Shown here: in pieces, positions 43,429 through 52,390 of the stretch
Numbering within the stretch: position 1 is the first letter of the stretch
How the letters are laid out: the number at the start of each line of letters is the position of its first letter
Assembly: GCA_963695175.1 (NCBI GenBank)
Contig: CAVOGG010000002.1
Span: 558,001-622,000 of the forward strand
Source: Fodinibacter sp963695175
Lineage (GTDB): Bacteria; Actinomycetota; Actinomycetes; Actinomycetales; Dermatophilaceae
Direction of reading: 5' to 3'
DNA length: 64,000 nucleotides
Made by a program: the position numbers and the translations under genes
Notes under the pieces: model-generated
What the model saw: only the letters and a program-made list of their open reading frames with translations
What the model was told of the DNA's origin: nothing
The model's database searches: none

Positions 43429-45129
43429 CTACTCGGCGGCGATGAGGTCGTCGCGACGGGGCGCGAGGACGTCGGGTGAGGGCGAGTCATCCAGCAGGAA
43501 TCCCTGGAGTCCTTCGGAGAACATCAGTTCGCACTGGTCGCGGTAGGCAGCGAAGCCGCCGAGGAAGTAGAGGAACTGGTCAGGTTTGCCGGGGATGTTG
43601 GCCCCACGCCACCAGCTCTGTGCCTTTGGGAGGAGGGTCATGTGGAAGATGCTGCCGACCACACCCATCCAGGCCTCAACGGCAGCGGGGTCGGGCTCGA
43701 TCGCTTGCACCCCGTGCTCGCCGAGGCGGTCGAGGATTCGCCCTATGAGCTGCACCTGGTAGTCGGACTGTAGTGGCGGGGAGAAGAACCCGCCGGGGCT
43801 CAGCGGGCCGGCGAGGAAGAACATGTTGGGGAACGCGTCGGACATGAGGCCGAGGTGGGTGCGGGCCCCGTGCGACCAGTGGTCCGCCAACGTGCGACCG
43901 CCGGGGCCGGTGATGTTCAGTCGGGTCAGCGAGCCGGTGCCGGCGTCGAATCCGGTGGCGAAGACCAGGACGTCGACGTCATGGGTGGCGCCGCTCGCCA
44001 ACCGCACCCCTGAGGGTGTGATCTCGGCGATCGGGTCGGCCTTGGTGTTCACGAGGTGGACGTTGTCGCGGTTGAAGGCCTCGTAGTAGCCGGTCTCGCA
44101 GCACAACCGCTTGGTGAGCGGCGGGTGGTCGGTGGGGATGAGCTGGTCGGCCACGGCAGGGTCGTCGACCAGGCTGCTGATCCGGCGGACGAGGTACTCG
44201 CGCAGGGTGTCGTTCGCCTCCTGGTTGAACAGCAGGTCGGCGAAGCTCGTGTAGTAGGACAGTCCGCCGGCCTCCCACCTGAAGTCGTACTCGGCCTCAC
44301 GCTCCTCCGGGGTCACCGCGAGCGCGGACCGTGTCTCCGACGAGCGCAGGTCGAAGTCGACCAGGAGGTTCCCGGCGAATGACTCGTCGAGCTCACGACG
44401 ACGCAGCTCGGGGTATCTCGCCTTGATCCGGGCCTGGTACTCCGCCGGCATGGGGACGTTCTTGAGGGGAACGACCCACATGGGGCTGCGCTGCAGCACG
44501 GTCAGCGACTCGGCCTGTGCGGCGATCTGGGGGATCAGCTGCACCCCGGTCGAGCCGGTGCCGACGATCGCCACGCGCTTGCCGCTGAAGTCCACGCCCT
44601 GCTTGGGCCACTGCGCTGAGTGCACGAGCTCCCCGGTGAAGTTGTCCATCCCGGGGATCTGCGGCACGTAGGGGGTCGAGAGGAACCCGACGGCCGGGAT
44701 CAGGTACCGGGCGCGCCACTGCTGGCCCCGGTCGGTGGTCACGAGCCAGGTCGCGCTGGCCTCGTCGTACGTGCAGGACTGCACCCGCTGCCCGAAGGTG
44801 ATGTCGCGCCGCAGGTCGAACCTGTCGGCCACGTGCTGCAGGTACCGCAGCACGTCGGACTGGGCGGCGTAGCGCTCCGGCCACTCCCACTCCTGCTGCA
44901 GGTCCTCCGCGAACGCGTAGGAGTACTCCAGGCTCTCGATGTCGACGCGGGCGCCCGGGTAGCTGTTCCAGTACCAGGTCCCGCCAACGTCGTCACCGGC
45001 CTCGATGAGCGTGGTGCTGTAGCCCTTCTCGCGCATCAGGTGCAGGGCGCGCAGTCCGGAGAACCCGGCACCGACGACGAGGACGTCGACCGTGGTGGGT
45101 GTGTGTTCGGTGACGGTTGGCTGACTCAT
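43429..45129 (-). CDS. Flavin-containing Baeyer-Villiger-type monooxygenase
   Basis: The 566-residue protein has the first dinucleotide-binding motif VVGAGFSGLRAL, GDDVGGTWYWNSYPGARVD (residues 46-64) as in cyclohexanone monooxygenases, the BVMO fingerprint FTGELVHSAQWP (164-175, pattern FxGxxxHxxxWP) and a second GxGxxG (VGTGSTGVQLI, 189-199). Such enzymes insert oxygen beside a ketone with NADPH, giving esters or lactones. The downstream-by-transcription order after an MBL hydrolase and FAH-type enzyme fits a catabolic pathway. The stop is at 43429. Confidence 0.93.
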   Translation of the reverse strand: MSQPTVTEHTPTTVDVLVVGAGFSGLRALHLMREKGYSTTLIEAGDDVGGTWYWNSYPGARVDIESLEYSYAFAEDLQQEWEWPERYAAQSDVLRYLQHVADRFDLRRDITFGQRVQSCTYDEASATWLVTTDRGQQWRARYLIPAVGFLSTPYVPQIPGMDNFTGELVHSAQWPKQGVDFSGKRVAIVGTGSTGVQLIPQIAAQAESLTVLQRSPMWVVPLKNVPMPAEYQARIKARYPELRRRELDESFAGNLLVDFDLRSSETRSALAVTPEEREAEYDFRWEAGGLSYYTSFADLLFNQEANDTLREYLVRRISSLVDDPAVADQLIPTDHPPLTKRLCCETGYYEAFNRDNVHLVNTKADPIAEITPSGVRLASGATHDVDVLVFATGFDAGTGSLTRLNITGPGGRTLADHWSHGARTHLGLMSDAFPNMFFLAGPLSPGGFFSPPLQSDYQVQLIGRILDRLGEHGVQAIEPDPAAVEAWMGVVGSIFHMTLLPKAQSWWRGANIPGKPDQFLYFLGGFAAYRDQCELMFSEGLQGFLLDDSPSPDVLAPRRDDLIAAE

Positions 45130-45195
45130 GGGGTGGCTCCAGTTTGGGGGGTGAGTGGGTGACGTCGAGGGATGGCTGACGCGCGGCCGTGGCCG

Positions 45196-46130
45196 CTAGG
45201 CGAGGCTGTGCAGGGGGCGACCGCCGTTGAACGCGACCACGTCGGCCATGACGGGTGCGAGGTCGAGCACCCGGCCGGGTTGCTCTCCCCGTAGCTCCGA
45301 GTACGCCCGGTGCAGGTTGGCGGGCAGCCGCTCGGCATCGAGCCAGGTGGCGAAATCGCCGAGATCCGTGCGCTGAGCGGTCTCCAGCGGGGTGCGACCT
45401 GCTCGGAAGCCGTCTTGGGCGAGCGTCCCAGAGCAGCTCGAGGTAGTCGATCTGCGGCTGGATCAGCCCGGCGTCGCCGATCTCACCGTGACCGGGCACG
45501 ACCACGTCGGCGCCGAGGGCGGACAGCTCCCGAAGCGTCTGGATCAGACCAGGGCACCGAACCCATCAGGACGAACGGGGTACCTCCGTTGAACACGAGG
45601 TCGCCGGTGTACAGCAGGCCACGCTCTGGAACCCAGACGTAGGTGTCCTCGGTGGTGTGTGCGGCCCGCCCGACGTACCGAGCCACGGCACTGACGTCAT
45701 CGAGGTGAAGGGTCACCTCGTCGGTGAAGGTCACCGTCGGCTCGGAGATCTGCAGGTCGCCCCACTCCACGCCCGGGAAGAGCCGACAGGTGTCCAGCCC
45801 GGTGGCCAGCATCCGGTCGCGACAGGCGTGGTGGGCGATCACGGTGGCCTGCGGGAACAGGTAGTTGCCGTAGGTGTGGTCGCCGTGGTGATGGGTGTTG
45901 ACGATGGTGGTAACCGGTGCCGTGCTGAGCGACTCCACGGCGTCACGCAGCTGCTTGCCGCGGTTCTCCGTAAAGCAGGTGTCGATGAGCAGCGTGCTGC
46001 GTCCTCCCGTGAAGACGCCGGCGTTGTTCAGTCCCCAGCCGCCATCGGGCTGGATGTAGGCGTGGAAACCGCCACCCAGCGAGTGCATCACGGCAGGGGC
46101 AGCGACGTCCGTGGACGAGGACAAGCTCAT
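45196..46130 (-). pseudogene. MBL-fold metallo-hydrolase, broken by two +1 frameshifts
   Basis: The first frame contains the zinc motif NTHHHGDHT (H80, H82, D84, H85) and runs to MGSVP. After one extra base at 45552-45554 it continues GLIQTLRELSALGADVVVPG, HGEIGD and IDYLELLWDAR, and after a second extra base at 45417-45419 it continues QDGFRAGRTPLETAQRTDLG to the TAG at 45196. Reconstructed length is about 310 residues. MBL hydrolases open esters, lactones or thioesters. It starts inside the FAH gene stop (ATGA). Both errors are in G/C runs. Confidence 0.82.
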
Positions 46131-47132
46131 CGGTTCTCCATTCCGGTGCTGAGGGCGGAGGCTACGGGCCTCCGCACGCTGCGTGCCGCGATGCCGTCAG
46201 ATGCAGCGGACGAGGTCAGGTCAGGGCCGCTCCTGGGTGGCGCGTTTCGGGCGCCCACGGTGTTGCGCAGCACACCGATGCCGGTGACGTCGAGCTCCAG
46301 GACATCGCCTGGCTGGACCCACCGGTCGAGCTCATACCCGCAGCCACGGCCGATCGTGCCGCCACCGAACACGTCGCCGGGATGAAGCGGCTGCTCAGCC
46401 GACAGCGCAGAGATGGCCTCGGCGAAGGTGTACAGCATCGTGCCGAGCGACCCCGACGTCCAGGTCTCTCCGTTGACCCGCGCGCTCATCCGTGCGGTCG
46501 TCACGTCGAACTCGTCCGCGGTCACCAGCGCCGGTCCCATGGACGTGGCGAAGTCCTTGCCGAAGGCCGGGCCCGAGACCGACCGACATCTCGCGCAGCT
46601 GGATGTCGCGTGCGCTCCAGTCGTTGAAGATCGTGAATCCCACGATGCAGTCCTGCGCCTCCTGGACGCTGACCCGGTGGGCCGGTCGCCCCAGGACGGC
46701 CGCGACCTCGAGCTCGAAGTCGAGTTTGCCGGTGTAGTAGGGCCACGGGATCTCGTCGTCAGGCCCGTAGACGGTGTCCGGGTTGCCCTTCCAGTGGATC
46801 GGCATCGTGTACCACTCCGGCGGGACGGACCCGAAGGAGTTCTGCACGTGCTCCTCAACGAGCATGAAGTCCCGGATCGAGTTCGGACGGGGCAGCGGGG
46901 CCAGCAGCTGCACCTGGCTCAGGGGCAGGCGGTCCCGCCCCGAGGGCCGGGTTCGCTCAACGGCGCTACGGGCGGCTGCCAAGGCGTCGGGTCCGCCGCG
47001 AAGCAGCTCCAGGATCGAAGCCGGGCCCGCGGCCCCAGACCCTGCCGCGGAGAGGTCCACGACCTCCTCGCCATCCAGGGCCCCGGGGCGGATGTCAAGT
47101 CCACCGGGGTGACGGAAGGTCACCAAACGCAC
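46127..47132 (-). pseudogene. Fumarylacetoacetate hydrolase-family protein, broken by one +1 frameshift
   Basis: The N-terminal frame gives MRLVTFRHPGG, PRPNSIRDFMLVEEHV, YYTGKLDFELEVAAVLGRPA and FTIFNDWSARDIQL. After one extra base in GGGCCC (46569-46574) it continues FGKDFATSMGPALVTADEF, WTSGSLGTMLYTFAEAIS, HPGDVFGGGTIGRG and PGDVLELDVTGIGVL. The DFELE and ARD acidic residues are metal ligands of the FAH fold. Members cleave C-C bonds in beta-diketo acids. The GTG start has GGGAGGAG upstream. First gene of the minus-strand cluster. Confidence 0.85.
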
Positions 47133-47228
47133 GATCTTCTCCTCCCGCTTCGCCTTTGTAGCTTCGGATGTCTCAGGACATTAGGTGCAGTTCGTCCCTT
47201 GACGGAAACACTGATTGATGGTCGAATA

Positions 47229-47253
47229 ACAGGCCACGCCTGTTAATTACAGG
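47229..47253. promoter_or_regulatory. Putative LysR binding region with three half-sites
   Basis: ACAGG, five bases, CCTGT, five bases, ACAGG: three alternating half-sites spaced ten bases apart, placing them on one helix face. The region lies between the FAH start (47132) and the lysR start (47279). Confidence 0.65.
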
Positions 47254-47278
47254 TAACGTGGTCCTAGGAGGACGCCGG

Positions 47279-48206
47279 GTGAGCGACGAGAACATCGAGC
47301 TGCGGCACCTGCGCTCCTTCGTGGCGGTGGCCACGCGGCTGAACTTCTCTTTGGCGGCGGCCGACCTGCACCTGGCGCAGCAGTCACTCAGCGCGCAGAT
47401 CCAGCAACTGGAGCAGCGCGTCGGCGCCACGTCTACTGGATCGCACCACACGACACGTAGAGCTCACAGAGCCGGGAAGAGTGATGCTCGAGCTCTCGAG
47501 CTCAGTGCTCGAGGAAGTCAGCACGGGGCTCGAGCGGGTTCGACGGGCCGCCGTCGGGGATATCGGCCAGCTGTCGCTGTCCTTCACCCCGACCATCTCC
47601 CACGAGACGCTTCCCGCGCTCTTGGACCAGGTAGAGCGCAACGCCCCGGGACTGGACCTGCGGGTCAGCGAGATGTGGCAGGCCGACAGTGTCGAAGCAG
47701 TGCGCACCGGCCGTCTCGATGCTGGCCTCGCGCGCCACCCAGAGCTTCCCCCAGAGCTCGACTCGATCAACATCCGCGACGAGCCACTTGGGGTCGTGGT
47801 CGCACGGACGCATCCGCTCGCGGACCGCACGGCCCTCGACCCCAGTGAGCTGACGGACTCGACGCTCTTCATCTGGCCGCGGGACTTCTCCCCCGGCTTC
47901 TTCGATCAGGTGGTCGGCTTCTACCGCGCGAACGGATTCGACGGCGCCATCACCGAAATGCGCCTGCTGTCCCGAGGCTCCTTCCTCAGCGATCGCACCG
48001 CGCATCAGGCGATCAAGGCTGGCGCAGCCTTCTCCGTTTCGTTCGAGCACGAGCACGACGCCATGCCCGAGGACTTGGTGTGGCGCCCCGCCCACCCAGG
48101 TCCGCTGATCGGCGTACACCTGTATTGGCGTCGCCCGGCGACGCCCGCCGTCCATCGCCTAGCCGACCTAGCGCTCCAACTCTCCAAGGCCCGATCTTGG
48201 CTTTGA
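47279..48206 (+). pseudogene. LysR-family regulator, broken by one +1 frameshift
   Basis: The GTG at 47279 with AGGAGG seven bases upstream opens a frame with the LysR helix-turn-helix (IELRHLRSFVAVATRLNFSL, AAADLHLAQQSLSAQIQQLE). Near 47430-47437 (GTCTACTGG) one extra base interrupts the expected LLDRTTRHVELTEPGR, which continues in the next frame to VMLELSSSVLEEVS and the periplasmic-binding-like effector domain ending 48206. It would activate the divergent FAH-MBL-BVMO genes. Confidence 0.82.
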
Positions 48207-48273
48207 TCCGAAACGATTAGGGACGTGAACAAAGTCCACGAGCAGTGCCCAGCGACCAAGTAGCACCCGTGAA

Positions 48274-48288
48274 GCGGCGAAGAGACAC
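48274..48288 (+). repeat. Copy of the dispersed motif (one mismatch)
   Basis: The bases GCGGCGAAGAGACAC have a terminal GACAC instead of GACGC. Confidence 0.45.
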
Positions 48289-48289
48289 A

Positions 48290-48556
48290 CGTCGAGGCTG
48301 ACCTATTGCCGTGCCTGGTCGATCGGACGGCGCGGGGCGAGGATCTCGGGGAGGAACGAGCCCCTTGCGCAGTTCGGGGGGATCGCCCCAGCTGAACATC
48401 CCCGGCCTTGGTGGTCAGTACCGGAGGGCGCGACCCGTTGCGCTCGGTCGTGCGGGTCTCGGAGCGTTCGTAACGGCCCGCGCCGATCACCTCGGTGGCT
48501 CCGAGCTCGATCAGGTCCTGCAACGCGACCCGCACCGCTTCACGGATCAGGTCCAC
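48290..48556 (-). mobile_element. IS256-family transposase, truncated and frameshifted N-terminal fragment
   Basis: The frame opening at 48556 reads IREAVRVALQDLIELGATEV, IGAGRYERSETRTTERNGSRP and LTTKAGDVQL, the conserved N-terminal region of mutator-type IS256 transposases. A frame change then leads to LRKGLVPPRDPRPA-like and IDQAR before a stop. The DDE catalytic core and right end are missing. No terminal inverted repeats or target duplications were found, so only a scrap remains. Confidence 0.75.
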
Positions 48557-48577
48557 GCCCTCCCAGGCGCTGACGTG

Positions 48578-49522
48578 TCAGTTGGAGGGAGCGAGGTCGG
48601 GAAAGGTCCAGGTGCCGTCGAGGATCTCGGGGCGTGGGCGGTACATGCGGATGGCGTAGTTCCAGCCCTCCTGCAGCGGCAGAGGGTTGGGGTCTTCGCT
48701 GTCGCCTCCGAGCGTGACGGTGATGGAGCCGTCCGGGTTCTTCGTGCCGGAGACGCTGTTGACGCTGTAGGCGTCGAGGTCGTTCTTGTGCAGGAACCCG
48801 TCGCGGCCATAGACCGTGATGGACCAGAACGCGTCCACCGGCACGTCCTTGACGGTCAGGGTGTACTGGGCGACGGGGAGTTCGGGTGCGCGGCTCTCGT
48901 AGTAGGCCTCCTGCTCGGGCAGGCCACCCCAGCCGCTGGCGGTGCCCAGCAGGTGCGCTCGGGGATCGACGTCTTCCTTCCTCCCGAACATGCCGTGCGT
49001 TCCGTGGAAGCCCTTCGAGGCTTCGGCTAGGACCGCGGTGCGCACTGCCGTGAATGACTCCTCGTCGTAGTCGGGGAGCAACAGTGGCTCGTCAGCCCGG
49101 GCGCTCAGCGCGAAGGCGTCCTGGATGGCATGGACCTTCGCGATGTCGTCAGGGTCGGTGGCGTCGACAAGAACCCGAGCAGCCAGGAACACGTAGGGCG
49201 TGTCGAACTCCTCGACGGTCAGCTCGTACTCACCGGACTGCGCGAACACTCGGTTGATGTAGTGGTCCTGGTTGACGACCATCACCGTGAGGTACCGGCC
49301 GTCGGAGTTCGGGACCGTGAGCGTCGCTCCGTCAGCGATGTTGACCACCGCCATGCTGTACAGCGTGTCGCGGTTCGTCCGGATGACCGTTTGCTCATCC
49401 ACTGGTACCGGTTCGCTGTGGTGTTTCCATCGGTTGACCCCGCCGGCATCGGACTGGAGCCCAACCAGCATCCGATTCGTCTCAGCCCTCACGAAATTGT
49501 CTTCCGTCACCACAATCGCCAC
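48578..49522 (-). CDS. DUF1254/DUF1214-family protein
   Basis: The 314-residue protein has a DUF1254-like N-terminal half (VRAETNRMLVGLQSDAGG, RTNRDTLYSMAVVNIADG, RYLTVMVVNQDHYINRVF) and a DUF1214-like C-terminal half (DAFWSITVYGRDGFLHKNDL, SVSGTKNPDGSITVTLGG, GWNYAIRMYRPRPEIL). The family is of unknown function, often cell-surface or periplasmic, but no signal peptide is evident here. I start at GTG 49522 because GGAGG lies six bases upstream; the ATG at 49600 would add 26 residues of poor coding quality. Confidence 0.8.
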   Translation of the reverse strand: MAIVVTEDNFVRAETNRMLVGLQSDAGGVNRWKHHSEPVPVDEQTVIRTNRDTLYSMAVVNIADGATLTVPNSDGRYLTVMVVNQDHYINRVFAQSGEYELTVEEFDTPYVFLAARVLVDATDPDDIAKVHAIQDAFALSARADEPLLLPDYDEESFTAVRTAVLAEASKGFHGTHGMFGRKEDVDPRAHLLGTASGWGGLPEQEAYYESRAPELPVAQYTLTVKDVPVDAFWSITVYGRDGFLHKNDLDAYSVNSVSGTKNPDGSITVTLGGDSEDPNPLPLQEGWNYAIRMYRPRPEILDGTWTFPDLAPSN

Positions 49523-50072
49523 AAGCCACCTCCAGATCCGCGGTCCACGCCGGGATGGCAGCGTATCCATCAACCGGATGGCAGGCATTCCAGCAGGCAA
49601 CTCACTGACCAGTGGCGAGTCCGGGCGGTCACCTCACGCGGCGATGTGACGCGCCTTCGCCGAGGACTGGACGAGAGGATCGCGGCAGGGGGCAGGGCGC
49701 ACCGCTAATGAGGCGGCAGTGGCTGACGGTCTCTCGGATTGAGAGTGCCTTCCTCCAACGGTTGAACCTGTGCGACATCGGCCCATAGTGCCTTCACGAA
49801 TACTGCCTTTGCGGACACGTCGATGGAGTCGGCCACCACGCTGCCCAGGTTCGGGCAACTCACATCGCGCCCCTTGGTCCCGGCAGTTCTCTCCCAATGG
49901 TGGAAGACCTGGTCTCCGCCCCGACCGAAGGAAGCACAGGCAGTCGCCCCGAGTCGGGAAGGCCCAGCACCCTGGCGCGTCTGGTGAGCACGCCCGGCCC
50001 TGCAACCTTCCAGAGCGGCCTTGGCGTTGCCGCCGCCAGGTCCCCATCTCCGGGCGTCGGGGACGAGATCGG
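49523..50072. other. About 550 bases without a firm gene
   Basis: On the minus strand a 100-codon stop-free stretch (FHHWERTAGTKGRDVSCPNL, then DSIDVSAKAVFVKALWADV, to a TAG near 49707) has some protein-like character, possibly a gene tail, but its start and family are not recognisable. A dispersed motif copy lies at 49637-49652. Confidence 0.35.
49637..49652 (+). repeat. Copy of the dispersed 16-base motif
   Basis: The bases CGCGGCGATGTGACGC lie upstream of the DUF1254 gene. Confidence 0.55.
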
Positions 50073-51584
50073 TCAGGGATGAACGGTCGTCAGGGCGACG
50101 GCGGTCCAGGACACCGGGCTCAACCGCAGCTGGAGACGCGCCCCTTCGACGCGAACGGTCGGGTCGTTGCGGGGCCGCACGGCGTTGGGCTCCGCAGCGG
50201 TGTTCGTGCGGCGAGGGTCGTCATCCTCTAGGCATAGGCACTCGGCGACTTCCGCGCCCGGGAAAGCGCGCAGGTCGACGGTGACGTCGACGGTGTGGCT
50301 CGGGTGGCGGTTGACGAGGAAGAGGGCGATCCTGCCGCTCTCCCGGTCCCAGGTCGCGGCGGCGTCCACCGTGTCGACGACGCCATGGGCGGTGGTCTCG
50401 TGTTGGGCGCCCGTCGGTTCCACGCGCAGGGCGGTGCCATGTGCGAGACGAGCGGTCTGAGCGAACGGGTGGAAGATCGTCTGGCGCCAGGCCGGACCGC
50501 CCGGCTCGGTGCGGATGAGGCCGATGACGTTGACGAGCTGTGCCTGGCAGGCGATCTTGACGCGGTCCGCGTGACGGAGGAAGGCGTTGAGGAACCCGCC
50601 GACCGCGACGGCGTCGGCGACGGAGAAGGTGTCCTCGATGAGGCGCGGTGTGCGCTCCATCCCGAGGTTCGTGTGTCCGACGAACTCGTGCTGGTACCAG
50701 ACGTTCCACTCGTCGAAGGACAGGTTGACCCGCTTCTGGCTACGACGCTTGGCGCCCACATGGTCCGCGGTGGCGATCACCGATCGGATGAAGCGGTCCA
50801 TGTCGACCGATGAGGCGAGGAAGCTCGCCAGGTCTCCCTCACGCTCCTCGTAGTAGGCGTGGAGGCTGATGTAGTCCACGGCGTCGTAGGCGTGCTCGAG
50901 CACCGTTGCCTCCCACGATGCGAACGTGGGCATCTGACTGCTGGAGCTGCCGCAGGCCACCAGCTCGATGGCGGGGTCGATCTGACGCATCGCCTTGGCG
51001 GTCTCCACCGCCAGCCGCCCGTACTCGTCGGCGGTCTTGTGGCCCGTCTGCCACGGCCCGTCCATCTCGTTACCCAGGCACCACAGGCGCACGTTGTGCG
51101 GGTCAGGGTGACCGTGACGGGCGCGCAGGTCGGACAGGGCCGTCCCACCGGGGTGGTTGGTGTACTCCAGGAGGTCACAGGCCTCCTGCACGCCGCGGGT
51201 CCCGAGATTCACCGCCATCATGGTCTCGACACCGCATCGTCGCGACCACTGGGTGAACTCGTTGAGCCCGACCTCGTTGCTCTCGATGCTCCGCCACGCC
51301 AGGTCGATCCGGGCCGGTCGGTCCTCGACCGGACCGACCCCGTCCTCCCACCGGTAGCCCGAGACGAAGTTGCCACCGGGGTACCGCACCAGGGTCACGC
51401 CGGCCTCGCGGGTCAGATCCGCGACGTCACCGCGGAAGCCGTGCGCGTCGGCGGTCGGGTGCCCCGGCTCGTGGATGCCGGTGTAGACGCAGCGACCCAT
51501 GTGCTCGACGAACGAACCGAAGACGCGGCGGTCTACCTCCCCGATGGTAAACGCGGGGTCCAAGACGATCTTGGCCTGCGGCAA
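50073..51584 (-). CDS. Alpha-L-arabinofuranosidase, glycoside hydrolase family 51
   Basis: The 503-residue protein matches family 51: N-terminal RRVFGSFVEHMGRCVYTGI, YPGGNFVSGYRWEDGVGP, the acid/base E173 in LGNEMDGPW and the nucleophile E292 in SFDEWNVWY, with a C-terminal beta-sandwich. It releases terminal arabinofuranose from arabinan, arabinoxylan or oligomers, intracellularly since no signal is present. The start is TTG 51584 with GGGAGG five bases upstream; upstream frame lacks family similarity. A LacI-like site lies 57 bases upstream. Confidence 0.93.
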   Translation of the reverse strand: MPQAKIVLDPAFTIGEVDRRVFGSFVEHMGRCVYTGIHEPGHPTADAHGFRGDVADLTREAGVTLVRYPGGNFVSGYRWEDGVGPVEDRPARIDLAWRSIESNEVGLNEFTQWSRRCGVETMMAVNLGTRGVQEACDLLEYTNHPGGTALSDLRARHGHPDPHNVRLWCLGNEMDGPWQTGHKTADEYGRLAVETAKAMRQIDPAIELVACGSSSSQMPTFASWEATVLEHAYDAVDYISLHAYYEEREGDLASFLASSVDMDRFIRSVIATADHVGAKRRSQKRVNLSFDEWNVWYQHEFVGHTNLGMERTPRLIEDTFSVADAVAVGGFLNAFLRHADRVKIACQAQLVNVIGLIRTEPGGPAWRQTIFHPFAQTARLAHGTALRVEPTGAQHETTAHGVVDTVDAAATWDRESGRIALFLVNRHPSHTVDVTVDLRAFPGAEVAECLCLEDDDPRRTNTAAEPNAVRPRNDPTVRVEGARLQLRLSPVSWTAVALTTVHP

Positions 51585-51640
51585 CGCTGCCTCCCGCGAC
51601 GATGGGGCGACTCGGATCCCGCAGTTATACAGGGTTGGAA

Positions 51641-51648
51641 CAACGTTG
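51641..51648. promoter_or_regulatory. Possible LacI-type operator of the arabinofuranosidase gene
   Basis: CAACGTTG is a perfect palindrome within GGAACAACGTTGCATAA, resembling sugar-responsive LacI-family operators with a central CG. No LacI gene is in the window, so the match is suggestive only. Confidence 0.4.
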
Positions 51649-51779
51649 CATAACGGGGAAGCGGAATCACCAGTGAGGCCTCTTGCGGGTTGGGGCCCAC
51701 AGGTGCGGGGCTCAGTTCCTGCAGTGACAGCTCGAACTGAGAGTCGGAGCGAACGCTGGCCGTTGGCTACTAGTCCTCG

Positions 51780-51795
51780 TGCGGCGAAGGGACGC
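51780..51795 (+). repeat. Copy of the dispersed 16-base motif
   Basis: The bases TGCGGCGAAGGGACGC are followed by ACGTG. Confidence 0.55.
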
Positions 51796-51973
51796 ACGTG
51801 GGAGTTCGAGGGCGGGACGATCAACCTGCCCCGCCCAGCGTGGTCGGTGGCCCCAGGCCAACCCGAGGTCGGCCGGCCTTCGCCGTCGTCATCCGTGGGA
51901 CGTTGGCGCGATCGCGCAAGGATCTACGCGCGCCGGGGCTTTGGGTCCCAGGGGCCTGGAGCAATGGTCGAGC

Positions 51974-52114
51974 TCAGTGGGGCTCGAAGCCGCCCATTGA
52001 GGTGTCCGGATGGTGGTCGCTTGACAGGTCATGTGCTGCCGTCGAGCCCCGGCGGTTCAGCACGATCGCGACGACCACAATGAGCGCGAGGATTCCGATG
52101 ATGAACCACCACAT
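51974..52114 (-). CDS. Small single-span membrane protein
   Basis: ATG 52114 with GGAG six bases upstream encodes 46 residues: WWFIIGILALIVVVAIVLN as one membrane span, then a polar tail (RRGSTAAHDLSSDHH) ending EPH. The longer frame from 52234 lacks a ribosome site. Small proteins with one N-terminal span and charged tail are frequent in actinobacteria; no function is known. Confidence 0.55.
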   Translation of the reverse strand: MWWFIIGILALIVVVAIVLNRRGSTAAHDLSSDHHPDTSMGGFEPH

Positions 52115-52239
52115 TGTGATCTCCAATCGCCAGCCCGCCGCTGCCGACAGGGGGATTCGAGTGTCCGCCCGCCGGGGCCGGGAGTCCAGAGGCATCAGGT
52201 GCGCCCCCATGCGATCCCGCGCGCTGACGGCCATCGACT

Positions 52240-52255
52240 AGGGGCGTTGAGACGC
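52240..52255 (+). repeat. Copy of the dispersed 16-base motif
   Basis: The bases AGGGGCGTTGAGACGC upstream of the phosphatase gene are followed by ACCTCGAT, shared with the copy at 58084. Confidence 0.45.
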
Positions 52256-52390
52256 ACCTCGATTCGTCTGTTCTGCCGATGGGCGCCAGCTCGCGATTGT
52301 GTGTGTCGAGGGACGCAACATGCCCACCGTCTGCGCTCTCGCCGGGTCCATGGGAGCATGCCCGGTGGTCGCATCAGTAGGGTGCGCACC

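Larger units (their letters stand above)
48207..48577. other. About 370 bases after lysR, mostly IS256 transposase debris
   Basis: The interval holds the truncated transposase at 48290-48556 and a motif copy at 48274. It sits between convergent genes ending at 48206 and 48578. Confidence 0.55.
51585..51973. other. About 390 bases of intergenic DNA
   Basis: Apart from the possible operator (51641) and a motif copy (51780) I see no gene. Confidence 0.4.

Noticed and set aside
48207..48600. Complete IS256 element
   Set aside because: Only the transposase N-terminal part is recognisable; no catalytic core, terminal repeats or target duplication.
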